Assembly (NCBI GenBank): GCA_016987375.1
Contig: PJRA01000016.1
Span: 466,599-530,598, forward strand
Source of the DNA: Brachionus koreanus
Taxonomy: Eukaryota > Rotifera > Eurotatoria > Ploima > Brachionidae
Direction: 5' to 3'
Length of the DNA stretch: 64,000 nucleotides
Position 1 is the first letter of the stretch. Every line of letters begins with the position of its first letter. The notes under the pieces are model-generated. The model was given only the letters and a program-made list of their open reading frames with translations, ran no database searches and was not told where the DNA came from. A program made the translations under genes and the position numbers. Shown in pieces: positions 34,005-47,034 of the stretch.

Positions 34005-34150
34005 TTTTTTGAAAATGATTCAACTCTAATAAATGATTTATTCAATATTTAACTTTAATTTTGCTGAGAAAAAAACATATTTTAAATAAAAATCTAATCT
34101 AATTTTTATATTTTATTTTCAAAAAAAAAATTAAAAGATAAAATAAAATT

Positions 34151-37100
34151 TTAAAATTCATAATTCCACTCAGCAATGTGATTTTCTTTTAACATTTGTT
34201 CATTATTTTCCATTGAAATCCATTCATTATTATATTCTTTGTCTAGATTACCGTATTCTTTGAGTAAAGGTTTTCGCGTATTCATCCAAGCTCTGATTAT
34301 TTCGTTTTTAAATTTTATATTTGCTGAATTAGATGGATTTTTTCCATACATTTCATAATTTTTTCTAACATCAGACAACCAGTCAGGATGCTCTTTTTCC
34401 AAGAATTCTGTACAGTTTTTAAATTCTTTTTCGCCCATATAAATTTTAGCATATTTAAATTTGATTTCTTCCCAACAAAAATAAGTTGTCACTTTATTTG
34501 TATCTTTTTCTGACCATCTAAAAAAGCTACCTAATATGTGAAAATCAGAGCAATGATCGCCTTCATGTCCTTTAGCATTTTGACATTTTGATCCACATAA
34601 GGGACATCTTGAATTACATCCAAGATAGACATCTATATAATCTTTAATTTCAGATTTACATTTTTGATCTAAATCCTCATTAAATTGATTTAATTTTATC
34701 TCAATTTGCTCGTAAAATTTTCCAATTGATTCTTTAAAACCAGAAATAAACAAATTCTCATCTTCTATTTCTGTTCCAATAATAGAGTTGGTTGCTTGGA
34801 ATAGGTGAGCTAATGTTTCATTAGTTTTTTTGACTTCATCAATTAAATTTCGAAAGAATTCACTACATTTTGAAATTTTAGTTGTGGGTTGAAACATTTT
34901 CAAAAATTCTAAAAATTGAGTATAAAAATTTTTAATTTTCTCTTGTTCCCTAAGAACAAGAATTTTCAAATCATTTTCTATACTCTCGAAGCAAACTTCT
35001 TTACAATATCTGTTGACATCAATTACATATTTGAATACTTTGTTATAATTGCATTGCTCAAAGCTTATTTTAAATGCATGTTCAATCAATGCATTTGGTG
35101 TTGTAAATTTTTCATTTATTTTTTCTTTGCACGAATTTGTTATTGACAAAGTTTCAGTTTGAATCAAATTATTGAATAATTTATCAATAAAATCACTAGC
35201 TATAGATGAACCAAGCTTTTTGGAGTTTTTTTTTAGTCTAAAAATTTCACTTGCTTTTTTAATTAGTTCTTTTTCCTGATTTTCATATTTTTTTTTTTCA
35301 TCTTCGAGATTTTTTTTTCTAATTTCGTCACATTTATTTACAACCAAAAATAGAAAATGCTTTATTAATGTATTAAATACTTTACCAAAGTTTAAGCCAT
35401 ATTTGCTGTATATAGATTCAGGATGAGAGAGAGCAGAATTTAGATAAATAATAATATCACTGATGAATCCTTCGGTAACATGAAATTCATTTGAATTAGT
35501 TAAATATTCCTTGTCAAAAGCAATTATCAAATTTTCACACCATTTTTGTAAATATTCTTTCATTTTGGTTTCATTTTGAAAAATAAAATTTTTCACCTTA
35601 TTTTTTGCTTTATTATAAAAATTTGACCAGTCTTGTTCATAATCATCAATATTAATTGAGTTATCATTAATTTTAGTTTTATAATATTCTTTTAAATTTA
35701 GATTATTTTCTACTCCATTCAATTTATTATTTCTATGACTAATTAATCTTATCCTATTAGAAAATAGTCTTTGTACTTCGTCTATAGTATCATCCTTATT
35801 TTTTAACATTGATTCCATTTTTTCAATATTTTGATTTTTAATTTCATTCAATCGTTTACTAACATCTTCAATTAAATGTCCTTCATTTTGATGTATATTT
35901 TTGTTTAATAATTCATTTATCTGTTTAATAGTATACTCATTAGCATTGTGAAATTCATGCATATTTTTGAGACAAATACAGTTTTCGCTTAGCCTGCGTA
36001 AACTTATATCCTCTATCCATTTAAATTGATATGATACTAATTTTTTGAACTCATCTTTAATTTCTTTTGAATAAAATGACTTATCTGTTTGTGAGTCAAA
36101 TTGTTTATCAACATTATCTTTGGTATCACGTATCAGTTGAATGATATCTTGTTTGCACTTCATTTCACTATTGCTATCATATGTTTGTTCAAATTTTTTG
36201 ATTATTTCATTGATTTTTTGGTCAATTTCTTTATTCAAATTAGTCCTATATTTTTCTAATAGTTCATGTGATATAGCAGCTATTTCATTACGAATTTTCA
36301 CCTCTTCTAAATCCTTACAATTGAAAATATTATTGCCAGTTCTACTTATTGTGTTCCAATGTGATTCTAATCTAGTGTACAAAGAAGACAAATTTTCAAT
36401 CACATTTTCCTTATCAATTGAATCCAAATGTTCCAACAAATTATTTCTCAGCTCTAAAACCTGGTCGGGAAATATTGAGTTTCTACATTTGATTGGTCTG
36501 TTCAAAGATGAACAATCTTGTTCAGAAAAAGCACTCGAAAGAAGCGTTAATTTGTTCGTGTCAATATCAAGAACATCTTCTACTGATGTTTTTATAAATT
36601 CTGACTGTTTAATTAGTCTTTCCTTTAGTCTCGAAACTTGTGTATTTATACTTGACTTGCTTCTATCAAATTGATCTCTTAGCACAAAAAATATGGTAGG
36701 CTTATATGAATAATTGGTCAGATTTATTTTTGCAAAATATGTGATGCCCAGAATATTTTCCAAATTTGAACTAATCTCTCCTTTGTGATTTATTAATATT
36801 TGATGAGAACTAAATACGGACATTGTAGCCATTTGGTTATCGAATAATTTATTGCTTGACTCTATGGATGCAAGGCCTTCTGTATCCAATATGACAATTG
36901 TCTTGTCGTCACATTTTACAAAATTCATGTAAATACCAACAGTACATCTTCCGGCACTTGTCCTAAAATCACATCCAAAAAGTGAATTTAGTAAAGAGCT
37001 CTTTGCTGAACTTTGTTCGCCGATAACAGATAAAACATAAATATTTTTATAATCATCTAGTCTATTCATTATATCTCTAAGCAAATTTGACTTGACACTC

Positions 37101-39441
37101 AAAGGACTTCCTCTCAATAGATGAATACTGTGGCCATTTTGAATCAATTTCATAAATCTGTCAACAATTGTATTCTTAAGCTTTTGATCCGGTTTTTTTG
37201 TTTCATCCAGCCAGTCAACATACAAGAACAGCTCGTCCCAAAACTTGTCCACAGTCAGATCAATAATTTTTATTTTTTCATCCAGTTGAAGTAAACATTG
37301 CTTCAAATGTTCATAATTCTTGTTGTCAACTGTTTTCTTTAATTTTATTTGAATGTCCAATTTTGATAATTCATTTGAAACATCTTTTCGCTTTTCTCTC
37401 AAATTATTTAGTTCCTCTTTTTTGAAATTAATTAGACATTTCTCAAATATTGACAAGTTAATGAGAAAATTTTGGTCAGACTCTAGAATCTTGATAAAAA
37501 ATCCTAAAATTTCATTCATTGGGTTTATATTCTCAAGATTATTTTTAAGATTAATAATCGTTTTATTAATATCATTTGTATTTAAGTTCTTATCATAGGA
37601 ATCGATTAATTTGTTTAAATTTATTTCAATATCTTTGTAAATATTTGACAGCTTAAAAAATTTTGAAATGGCTTCAAATTCAATTTTTTTTCCTTTTACA
37701 TTGAACAATTTCACAAACTCTTCTTCAATCCAACTCACTTGTCTGTGCACAGGGTGATTTTGTTGGCCCATTTTCTCCAAATTTTCATAAAAAAATTTCA
37801 CATCAAAAATAGAATGAAATTTTCGATGCTTTAAACTATTGAATACAATCTGAAAGTCTTTTTTGAAGTTGTTCTTATTTATTTTTGTAATTTCACTATT
37901 GCTAGATGGGTCAAATAAATTATCAACAGTCAAAACAGCTGTATTAGAATAATATTTGCTCAAATTTATTTTAATTTTTTCAAATAAATCAAAATAATTT
38001 TCAAAATTGAAATGAATTAATACAATCAAATTAGTGTTGTAATGATCAGAATAGGCACTGAATTTTTTATAGTTGTTTAATATTTCAATTACTTCATTGT
38101 TGGGCTCTCCTGTCTTTTCATCAAAATCGCTTATATTTACATTTAGTACATGCATTGATGCAAAAGCCGAAAGCGATCTGAATAAATTGACCATTTTTGA
38201 ACCTTTCAATTCACCATGGAAATCTGCTATAATCCAGCTATCGTTTAATTCTTCATTACAAATGATGTCCACACTATTTTGAAATGGTGTTTTTTGATTC
38301 ATTTCATAAACTGAATTAATATTAAGACCCGGGAACATAAACGGAATAAGCATTGATTTTCCTTGACGAATGGTTGATGAAGTGCCACTTACAATAGCCA
38401 AAGATTTATCTGTCAAACAAAGCAAATCAGTCAAAATTTCAAAATTAATTTTTTCTTCTAATTCTGCTCTTTCGTGATCATAAACCTGATAAAACAATGG
38501 CAAAGGATAATCATTTTTGGACAATAGACAACCAAGTCTAGGCAACGATCTACTGCCAATAATTTCCATCAAACAAATAACCAAATCTTTTTCATTTATC
38601 AATTCGAGCAGCTTTTTTGTCTCTGGCTCAAAATTTGTCTTATCATAAGCTATTTCTTTTAATCCGTCTTTAATTGATTCAAATCGCTTTATTCGTTTTA
38701 AATTGTCCATTAGATATGGTTTTAAATCAGATAGAAATGTTTTTTTGTTTATAAAAAATTTTCTCAAAGACTTATGACTTAACTCTTTGAGAATTATTCT
38801 ATTAAAATCTTGGTCAAATTGATCTTTTCTGCAACTTTCTGAGCTGAGTAATTTTTTCAACTTTTTAATATTCAACTGCATTTCAATTTTTTTTTTATTT
38901 TCTTCCCTAATTGATAAAATATCTTTATTCTTTTTCATTAGGGTTGGAATTACTCTCAATTTGAAACCATACTTTTTGAAGTCTTCTCTATTAAATTTCA
39001 AAAATTGATCAAAACTAACATTGTCTTCTACAATGAATTTGATTTTTATTCAATTTCAAATAAATTTTTTAAATTCATACCCAAAAATTTTTCTATTATT
39101 GAATTATCCAAACCATTATTATTGTCAACTAGTTTAACAATACTGTTAATTTCACTCAAATCATTCTCTATTATTTAATTTTTAAGCTTAAATAGCGAAA
39201 ATTTTAAAATAAATATATACTCTTGTTGTCGCTTCCCAATGTAATTTGTAATTCTTTTTCTAACTCACTATCATCAAAGTCAATTGATGTTGATAAATCT
39301 ATACCGGATTCTAAACAAAAGTTTAAATGAATAAAATTTTAAAAACAATTTACCATTAATTTCTTCCATTTTAGAGTCGTCTAATTGTAAACCAAGCAAT
39401 TTTTCAAAATTCCTCTTGGTTTGAATGTCGATTTCTTCCAT
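34151..39441 (-). CDS. VLIG/GVIN-like very large GTPase
   Basis: Four exons: 39441-39354, 39310-39221, 39167-39081 and a giant last exon 39027-34151. All introns are phase 1; total 1713 aa. The start is the ATG at 39441 (MEEIDIQTKRNFEKLL). A first, degenerate nucleotide-binding-like region (SGTSSTIRQGKSMLIPF) precedes a complete VLIG-type GTPase domain. G1 is GEQSSAKSSLLN at about residue 758; then TVGIYMN, G3 DTEG (VILDTEGLASIESSN) and RDQ as the G4 equivalent. A long alpha-helical, Lys/Glu-rich region follows. Near the C-terminus is a Cys/His cluster (CPLCGSKCQNAKGHEGDHCS) and WSEKDTNKVTTYFCWEEI, also typical of vertebrate interferon-induced very large GTPases. Vertebrate members are cytosolic or nuclear and interferon-linked; function in invertebrates is unknown. 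It ends 146 bp before selenoprotein N. Confidence 0.88.
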
Positions 39442-39701
39442 GATTAAAAATGCTACACTGTGATTAACAATATCTAGTTGTGAAAATGAAAAAAAAATGA
39501 TTATTTTATTTTTGCAATTCTTTCTAATTATTCTTAAGAAAATAAATTTTAAATTTTATTTTTTTCTCTATTTATTTGATAATAATTTTTGGGAATTTTC
39601 CCTTTATCTTAAGAAAAAAAAACTGATTATACTTATTTTTTAGTGTTTTTTTTTGAATGCAACACTATAAAATATATATTTTCATACATAAGCTTTAGTG
39701 G
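39442..39701. other. Upstream flank of the VLIG-like gene
   Basis: AT-rich presumed promoter region. A TATA-like run (TATAAAATATATAT) is at about 39666-39680 on the + strand. No gene seen. Confidence 0.4.
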
Positions 39702-40044
39702 CAGTGTGAATTTTAGAACAAAAAAAAAACAAAAATTTGAGATAACTTTTTTATTTTGACTTTAAAACTTGATCTGCAAATTGTAAAACCAGAGTGTGCA
39801 AAAATTCTGCAATTCAATTTTTTTAAATCTCTCAAAACATTTAATTTTTTGAAGAGTTGCAGAGATTTTGCACAGAATAAATTTTGGTGAAACAAATTAT
39901 GTATCAACTAATACAGTTTAGGTAGTTATATTAGTACAGTTTAGGTCAATTACATTAGTTGTGATAAAAATTTTTAAAATCAAATAAAAAAGTTATTTCA
40001 AATTTAAATTTTTGTTTTTGTTTTTTGTTCCAAAATCCACACTG
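39702..40044. mobile_element. hAT-like non-autonomous inverted-repeat element
   Basis: Termini: left CAGTGTGAATTTTAGAACA, right (reverse complement) CAGTGTGGATTTTGGAACA, with similarity continuing into AAAAATTT.GA.ATAACTTTTTTAT. A 10-bp direct repeat TAAGCTTTAG sits at 40045-40054 immediately outside the right end and at 39689-39698 three bases outside the left end. CAGTG termini with a short target duplication suggest hAT. No ORF for a transposase. Confidence 0.7.
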
Positions 40045-40312
40045 TAAGCTTTAGCTTTCTTAATTATTTAAATAAAAACTTGGATAAGATATGTGATTGT
40101 TTTTAATTAAAGCTTTATTGATAAAATCCCTGATTAAAGTTTCAGAAAACATATAAAAAAAAATTCATTTTTATTATATCTAATATACACCAAAATTTTT
40201 TAAATTAAAATTTATGAAATTTGAAAAAAAAAATTTTTTTTGTTTATAAAAAAACCCAAATAAAAAACATCATTAAAAAAAAGACTCTCTTAGATTGAAT
40301 AAAAAAAAATAT
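40045..40312. other. 3' flank of alpha-catenin
   Basis: AT-rich 3' untranslated sequence; no gene. Confidence 0.4.
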
Positions 40313-43300
40313 CTAAGCTTGAAAATCACTTAGTTCTCTGATCGGCTCAGCTTTTTTCTTTTGCGAAGCCTTTTTTACTCTTGCCGCAGCATCTTGCGGT
40401 TTAGGAGTCATAATCAATGGTTTTTTCTCAGGCGCCTTCATTTTCCACTGCACAATGGGTTTCTGATTGCCAGTCTTGCTAGTGTACTTGGTCGAAGCTA
40501 CATACGAAGCTTTAACCACGGACACAACAGCCGTCATCAAATTCTTAGCCGAAATGATCAACGAAGTAGCACTATCCAGTCCAGTAATAATCGGCTCACC
40601 ACTCACATCAATTACATTAGCCTTTACCTTACTAGCGATGTTCAATTGGTTGCAAAACAAAGGAATTGGTTTGAGATATGCATCTAATTCTCGTTTAGAC
40701 TGAGACTCAGGACACTCCTCGGCTATGTCTCGTGCTAACTTGTCCAATTTGGCACCGCACTCTGATATCTTCTTGGCCGCAGTTATTATATCCATTGTTG
40801 ATTTAAGTGGTCCTCTTCCACGCGTAAAATCTGTCATTTCCATCATAATTACACACATTTGTTTGGCCAAAACAATAATATCATTTCCTTTGTCATCCCA
40901 CTTCAACACTTCTCTGTCAAAATTTTTCTTCTCTTGTCTAAACGACTCAAGTTGCTTTTGAATCTGTTGTCTTTGCTCTTGTGGATAATTTATGAAGTGT
41001 TCTTCCTTGAATGGTTCTTGTTCGGTCTCAGCTTTGTACAAATTGCCAGGCCAATAAGTGTTCGTATCTGCATACACTTGCTGATTCATCGAATTCATAT
41101 CAGGCATGGAGTCGTCATCGTTTAGCTCAGATTCTGCATCAAAGCTATTATCATACAACATTAGGACAGCATTTCTGACATCATGAATACCATCGTAAAT
41201 CAATCTACTAGCCTCAATGAATCCGTTGTCATCTATTTGTTGCTGTTGCTGTAGCGAACTGACCGCATGATCCACTGCATGGGCAAAATTTCCAATCAAC
41301 TGATCCCTCAAAACAAAAACAGCGTCATTTATTTTGCTTATTACCTCATCAGGTTCATACAAATCGGTCTCGGACAAAACCACATTGCATACACGAATGC
41401 ATCTAGCGCGTATTCCGCCAGCCAGTCGGTCCAATAAATCCGGATCCGAGTCTCTAAGTGCAACACAGCCCCTATTCAAGTCATCTAGAATATGATTTTC
41501 ACTCACTGATAGAAAATCGTTCACTTGAGTTATATCATCAACTGAGTCAGTCAATAGTTTGACATTTTTGGTCCATAGATCTCGAAACACATCCATATTT
41601 TCCAAGGCCACTTTGGAGCTTTGACGAGAAGCAAGTATTTTGGCTGAGTTGATTATTTGCGGTGTTAATTGTTGAACCTGAATGGCAGCCATGCGCACTA
41701 GTTTTATGCCTTCGAGATTGTTCGACATAGAACAGGCCATTGACGATACTTCGAGCAATTTTTCAGCATTGTCCAAAAATATTTGGGAATAGTCTTCTAG
41801 TTGCTTGTCGTCGCCTCTCTTGGCCACATCAATTAAACTATCCAGTGGAAGATTAACCTCTATGAATGAATCGCTTATGTGATCGATTACAGCTTTGCGA
41901 AGCAGTCTTCTTAAATTGCGCGTAAGTTTGGTCATGTCAGTGGTGGCTATCTCAATTTGATCATTGCTTGAATTTGTCTTATTATTTGAATAGGCATTTA
42001 ACAAATCTTGCAAAGCTTGACGTAGTACATTGCATTCATTAACAATGCGGTCGCGTCTTCCCGCTCTGGTTGACTCACTATCGGCCATCAAAGCCACCGC
42101 ACTGATTATATTTTCCAACTGGGTTTCCAATTTGAGACGCATGCGCGATTCATTAAATTGACTTGGATTAATGCTTACTATTTGCCTGTCCAGTTCGTCA
42201 AGCGCTGAAGACAAACTCGCTGTCTCGTCATACAGATGGCTAAGGTTCTCGCTTGTCAACTCATTGGTAACTATGCTCTGTATTCTTTCCAGGGCTTCAT
42301 TTTGTTCCTTGTAAATTAAGTCATGGTTTGTTTGTGCAGCACTCAATTCTGGATGTCGTATCAATGTCTAAATGGAAGATTAGAAATTTTTTCTCTTATT
42401 TTATTTCAATTATTTTTATTTTTATATTTTAACAAAATTAGATTTTTTCTCTGTAAATACTAATATTTTGCATATTTAAAAAATGTATTAAATTTTTTTA
42501 AAATTTTTCTGACAAATTTTTATTTTAAAAAAAAAAGTAAAATTTATTTAAAATACAATTTTTGGGCTTATTTAGACAAAAGTAAAAAAATTATTTTTAG
42601 AATTTTTTTTTTAAGTAATAATAAATCGTTTTTAATATTATTTGATATAATTTTTTTCTTGGTATCAAATCACTTAATAATAGAGCTAAAATAAAGGCTT
42701 TTCTCGCCCATCTTAACTCATAGTTAAAATTACATCGAATGCTACAAATATATGTTTTAAATCTTGAATTGAAAATTTAATTTGAATTCAATTTCTCTAT
42801 AATATTCATCAAATATATTATTTGAAAAATTTCCTATTAATTTTCATAGTCTTTTAATCTTGAAAAAATCTAATTTCAACCTATGTCTAGATAGTTCGAA
42901 AATTTTATTTTTTCAAATTCTTTGAAAATTATTTTTTCAAAACTAAAAAAACTCTTGATAAGTTCGAAAATTAAAAATAAAGATAAAATGTTAACATTGT
43001 TGAACTAGTAACTAATTAGAAACCTTAGTGTCCATCGATGAGCCCGCGGTTGCTAGGGCTGGGATGCTGGCCTGATACTGCAAGTTTACGGATACTCTAA
43101 ATTAAATTTAACACCAGGAAGAAAATATGAGAAAAAGAAAATAGAAGTGGAAAAAAGAAAAAAAATTTTTACTTGAAATAAATGAAATGCTAATAAATGA
43201 AATATGTATATGTATAGACCTGGATAACTAAATTCAACACGGACTAATTATATTGTTCTTTAATTTTTCAGTTTGTTCATTTTACAAATAAAATAAATGA

Positions 43301-44361
43301 ACAAGGCAATGCTCAACTAATCTATCCAGCAATCCAAAGTATTTGAATAAAAATGCACATTTTTTCATCAAGCAAAATAATGGAATTCTGTTTCTGGTTA
43401 AAAATTTGAATGATTTTTTTAAATCTTAAATTTAATTTATTTGCTTAATTTTTAAAAAAAAATAGTGAATATTTTTCATTAAGAAAAAGTAGAACAGTAA
43501 TACTAGATTACCTAATATTTATTTTAAATGATCAAATTTAAATTAACATAATATTATTCGACCTATATGTTTAGAATATCACAACCAAATAAAAACTTAG
43601 CTGGGATTTAATTATCAAAAAGAGCAAATGTTTATTTTATCCTTAAATACTAAATTGATATTTACCTTTGACGAGGTGAACAACTTAAGACTATTCCGCT
43701 TGAGAATAGCTCTGCAGGAGGCCAGCTCGTCCTTTAGCCTTAGGTCATTGAGTAATGCTTGCCTCTTTCCAGCCAAATTGGTCAAATCAATCAAATCACT
43801 GCCATAATTTTTGAAATTTGCTGCCAATTCGTCCTGATTGTTGGACTGTTTTAACTTGATCAAATCCTGTTTAACCAGCTGAATTGACTGAAGTAGCAGA
43901 CTGGAGTCGATCAAGTCTCCGATTTGTAGCAGTGCAGCTATTGAGTTTAGCAAATCTTTGGATATTTTGACCATATGCATTCTTTTCTGCACTGACAAAG
44001 GATCCAAAGAAAAGTCACGTGATGCCTCAATCATCATATTACCATGCTGACGTATTTCCTCAATGCACTGCATGATTTCTTCACGATATTGAACATTCTC
44101 TTGTGCCATATCGTTTGCATGATGCATAAAAAGCTCAATTGATTTGATCAACGAGTCGACTAAATAGTTTGCCTTTTTAGAAGTGCCTTTTTTGCGTTTT
44201 AATAGCGTGCTGGCCGTCTGCGGATTAGAGGCTAAATTAAGCTGGTTTAGTTGATTAATAATAGGTGCAATTAGACTCTCTACTGTTTTTGACTGGTAGC
44301 TAAGCTCGGACGAGCCTGAAGTCGACATTGTCGGCGACGGCATGACCCCTTGATTAACCAT
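40313..44361 (-). CDS. CTNNA: Alpha-catenin (2 coding exons)
   Basis: Exon 1 is 44361-43666 and exon 2 is 42367-40313, joined in phase 0 (LFTSSK | TLIRHPELSAAQTNHDLIYKEQ). Total 916 aa, matching alpha-catenin length (about 906). The N-terminal vinculin-homology domain binds beta-catenin; then come the middle modulation bundles (e.g. ARCIRVCNVV...LYEPDEVISKI), a polar linker, and the actin-binding tail with TDFTRGRGPLKSTMDIITAAKKIS, VVKASYVASTKY and VQWKMKAPEKKPL, near-diagnostic for alpha-catenin over vinculin. The protein links cadherin-beta-catenin complexes to F-actin at adherens junctions. The start is the ATG at 44361. A probable 5' untranslated exon with GT donor lies at about 44641-44690. 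The 1.3-kb intron holds a GC-rich exon-like island (see 43020-43092). Confidence 0.95.
42368..43019. other. Alpha-catenin intron, AT-rich part
   Basis: No embedded gene seen. Confidence 0.4.
43020..43092 (-). other. CTNNA: Candidate poison or alternative exon in the alpha-catenin intron
   Basis: A 73-nt island of high G+C in an otherwise AT-rich intron, bounded on the reverse strand by TTTAG and a GGTTTC donor-like site. Spliced in phase 0 after exon 1, it reads 23 codons (SIRKLAVSGQHPSPSNRGLIDGH) and then TAA. Its length is not a multiple of three. Inclusion would truncate alpha-catenin. Function is inferred. Confidence 0.35.
43093..43665. other. Alpha-catenin intron, AT-rich part
   Basis: No embedded gene seen. 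Confidence 0.4.
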
Positions 44362-46129
44362 TTTGTGCTCGGACTTTATAATTTGAACTAGTTTTTTTTA
44401 TGTTTATTTCAATACTCAGCTATATGTTCAAGTTTTTCTCTATTTTGTATTATTCTATGAATATTTATTCAAGCCATAAATGTTATTTAGTATAGCAAAT
44501 ATATAGGAAAATAAAGAAAAGTTTGATTAGAGAAGAGAGATGTCGTTTTGAACAGGAAGAAATATATATTTTAAATTAAGTCAATAAATTAGTCTTGAAA
44601 ATAGCTATTTGTAAAAATATCAATTGTTTTTTCTTACTTCTTCGTGCATCCATGGTTACTCTTAAACAAACTGCTTGTACCGGACTTACTAAAATGAACA
44701 AACAATAAAATTTTGCTTTTTTTTTATATTAGTTGATTAAAAATTTATTATTTGAATAGAAAAAAGTTATTGATCGTTTTTTTTTTCTAATATGAAAAAT
44801 AATTTATAAGTTTATTGGACAAATTTTTTTTCTTTAAAAAAATTGAAATTCTATATCCAAGTTTTTGACCTAAAATTAACACCTATAGACAAAATTAATG
44901 CATATTATTTAATGAAAAATATTTTCCTAAAACCTATATTTGGAAAATTTTAATATATTTTTTTTAAACTTAGTAGTCTCTAATCAAAGTTTATAACTAC
45001 GTTGATTCAATATGAAAAGTTGTTTTTATATTCAAAATCCAACACTTATTAATTAATTTAAAATTACATTTTATTTTAAATATAAAAAAAATTTTCTAAT
45101 AAATTTATGTAAAATTTTTCACACAATAATTGAATTAATGCTTATTTTTTTCTCTCTTTTTAGTAAAATATTGACTAAAATTACAAAATTTTGACCAGCC
45201 TTTAGAAGGTGAAGCAATAATTAAAGAGACTAAATTTTATGTCTATGCCCAAAATGACCAAACATATCATATAATAAAGCTAAAACCATGGATCTGCCTG
45301 GCATCTACTGACGCTTTTCTATTGCTCTCTTAATCATTTTTTCAAATTCTAGAAGGTGGTCCGGGTTTAATATTAAAAGCTAATTGAAAAATCAGAAATT
45401 TTTGATTTTGCTCATTATGAATGAAATTTAGATTATCGTATTAAATGAAAATTTCTATTTCCGCTAATATTTTTGTCTTTGATAAAATAAAAATAAATTT
45501 TAAATTTGTTCCTTTTATAAAAAAGAATTCAATACTGATTAAAAAACAATTTAAATTAATTGAGTAAAAAAAAGTGATTGAAAATTTCTAAAAAAAAGAT
45601 TCTAAATCTACTTTAATCTGAAATTTAAAGCCATAATTTAAAATAAAAATATCTACAGAATATTTTTGAAGATTTTCTTTTGTTTTTTCTTTCTTGAAAT
45701 TCAATTTAAATAATAAAATTTTAGTGAAATGTTAACTTAGATGACCTATGAGTTAGACAAAAAAACAATATTTCTAATTATTCAATTAAAATCAAACAAA
45801 CTTTTCATTAAATTTTAAAAATTTGTACTTTTAAATATCGTTTTCAAATTATCACAGATATTGAATAAATATTTTTAATTAAACTTGAACCTTGTTTATA
45901 TTTATAGTAGTTTTGTTTTTGTAAAAATATTTCAATTAATTTTTAAGGCATTAAAAAAGATATTTATTTTTTGTTGATGCTAAATTAATGATTATCAAAA
46001 TACCTTAAATAAAATTATTTTTTTAATGCTTCAAAAATAAAAATACTGATATTGGTCTTCAAATATTAAGATTTAATTTAAAAAAAAAAAACATATAAAT
46101 TTTTTCTTTTCAGCAAAAACCGACTGCAA
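44362..46129. other. Alpha-catenin upstream region
   Basis: Probable 5' untranslated exon near 44641-44690; otherwise AT-rich. A 48-codon open stretch at 45175-45330 (+) was examined and not accepted as a gene. Confidence 0.4.
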
Positions 46130-46805
46130 CTCAAACTAATTGTTTTGGTATTCTTTTTTTTGATCCAAAAAAAATAATTCTTCATCTTCAGAATTTTCGA
46201 GTTTTTGAATCATTACTTTCATATTTCAATACCTTCTTTCTCAAATTGTTTCTTTTTTGAAAAACCTAATGAAAATATAATAGACTGAGTCAATTTCTTC
46301 TTTGGACTACGATATTTTTATGACCAAGTTACAACTGTCATGCTTTTGTCCTTGTTTTAAAATCTGATTCAAAAGAAGATTGAAAGTTTTTCGACCAGCA
46401 TTATATTATAGATGTTCCATTCACTATTTCTTATTAAATTTACATATTCTTGATAAATTTTGAGATTACTAAGAGCTCTTATTGTATTTATGCGTTCTCT
46501 GTACCGAGCTAATGTTCCTTCAGATTAAAAAACTAAAATTTAAAATCAAAATAAAATTAAATAAATATAGATAAAAAATGGTAAATATAATTTAAAAAAG
46601 TAAATAATATACTAAAGTATTAAAAATGTTTAAAATGAAATTGATTTATTCTTGATACAAAATAGATCCGACTGCTGAATTTTGAATAGTTTCTAATTTT
46701 TTAATATCGATTACTGAAAATAAATTTAATCAAAAAAAAGAATATAAATCCTATCAAGGATTAGAATAGGTTTCCTAATGTTTGAGGTTTCAGACTCCAT
46801 ATTGA
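46130..46805 (-). pseudogene. Decayed coding remnant of unknown origin
   Basis: Reverse-strand fragments look protein-like but are broken by stops and shifts: MESETSNIRKPILILD (about 46800-46750), VIDIKKLETIQNSAVGSILYQE (about 46710-46645) and LARYRERINTIRALSNLKIYQEYVNLI (about 46520-46435). KKLETIQNSAV is reminiscent of the C-terminal part of LINE reverse transcriptases (K.LE..QN.A.R). The identification is weak. Confidence 0.3.
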
Positions 46806-46848
46806 TTGATATGATATTTTTTGTTAAGTCTTTAATTACAACTTTTTT

Positions 46849-47034
46849 AAGGCAAAATGAAAATAATTTTTACATTTTCATATTTTTAGATTTTTTGTGC
46901 AATATTTAAGAAGTTTTTTTTATTTTGTTTTTTTTTTAACCAAATAATTTGAGGGAGTTAATTTTCTGAAAGATTGCACAAAAAATCTAAAAACATGAAA
47001 ATGTAAAAATGTAAAATTATTTTCATTTTGCCCT
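46849..47034. mobile_element. Foldback MITE family B, complete copy
   Basis: Palindromic element. Left arm GGCAAAATGAAAATAATTTT... continues through ACATTTTCATATTTTTAGAT to TTGTGCAAT. The right arm is its reverse complement, with one extra ACATTTTT repeat unit. Arms are about 55 bp or longer, centre about 70 bp. A solo arm lies at 3662-3765. Confidence 0.7.

Noticed and set aside
44641..44690. ATG followed by a GTAAG donor upstream of alpha-catenin, as an alternative first coding exon
   Set aside because: Joining to the next acceptor gives a quick stop; more likely a 5' untranslated exon.
45175..45330. 48-codon + strand open stretch (EGEAIIKETKFYVYAQNDQ...) after a polypyrimidine tract
   Set aside because: Protein-like, but the frame has a stop between the acceptor-like site and the open part, no partner exon and no recognisable family.
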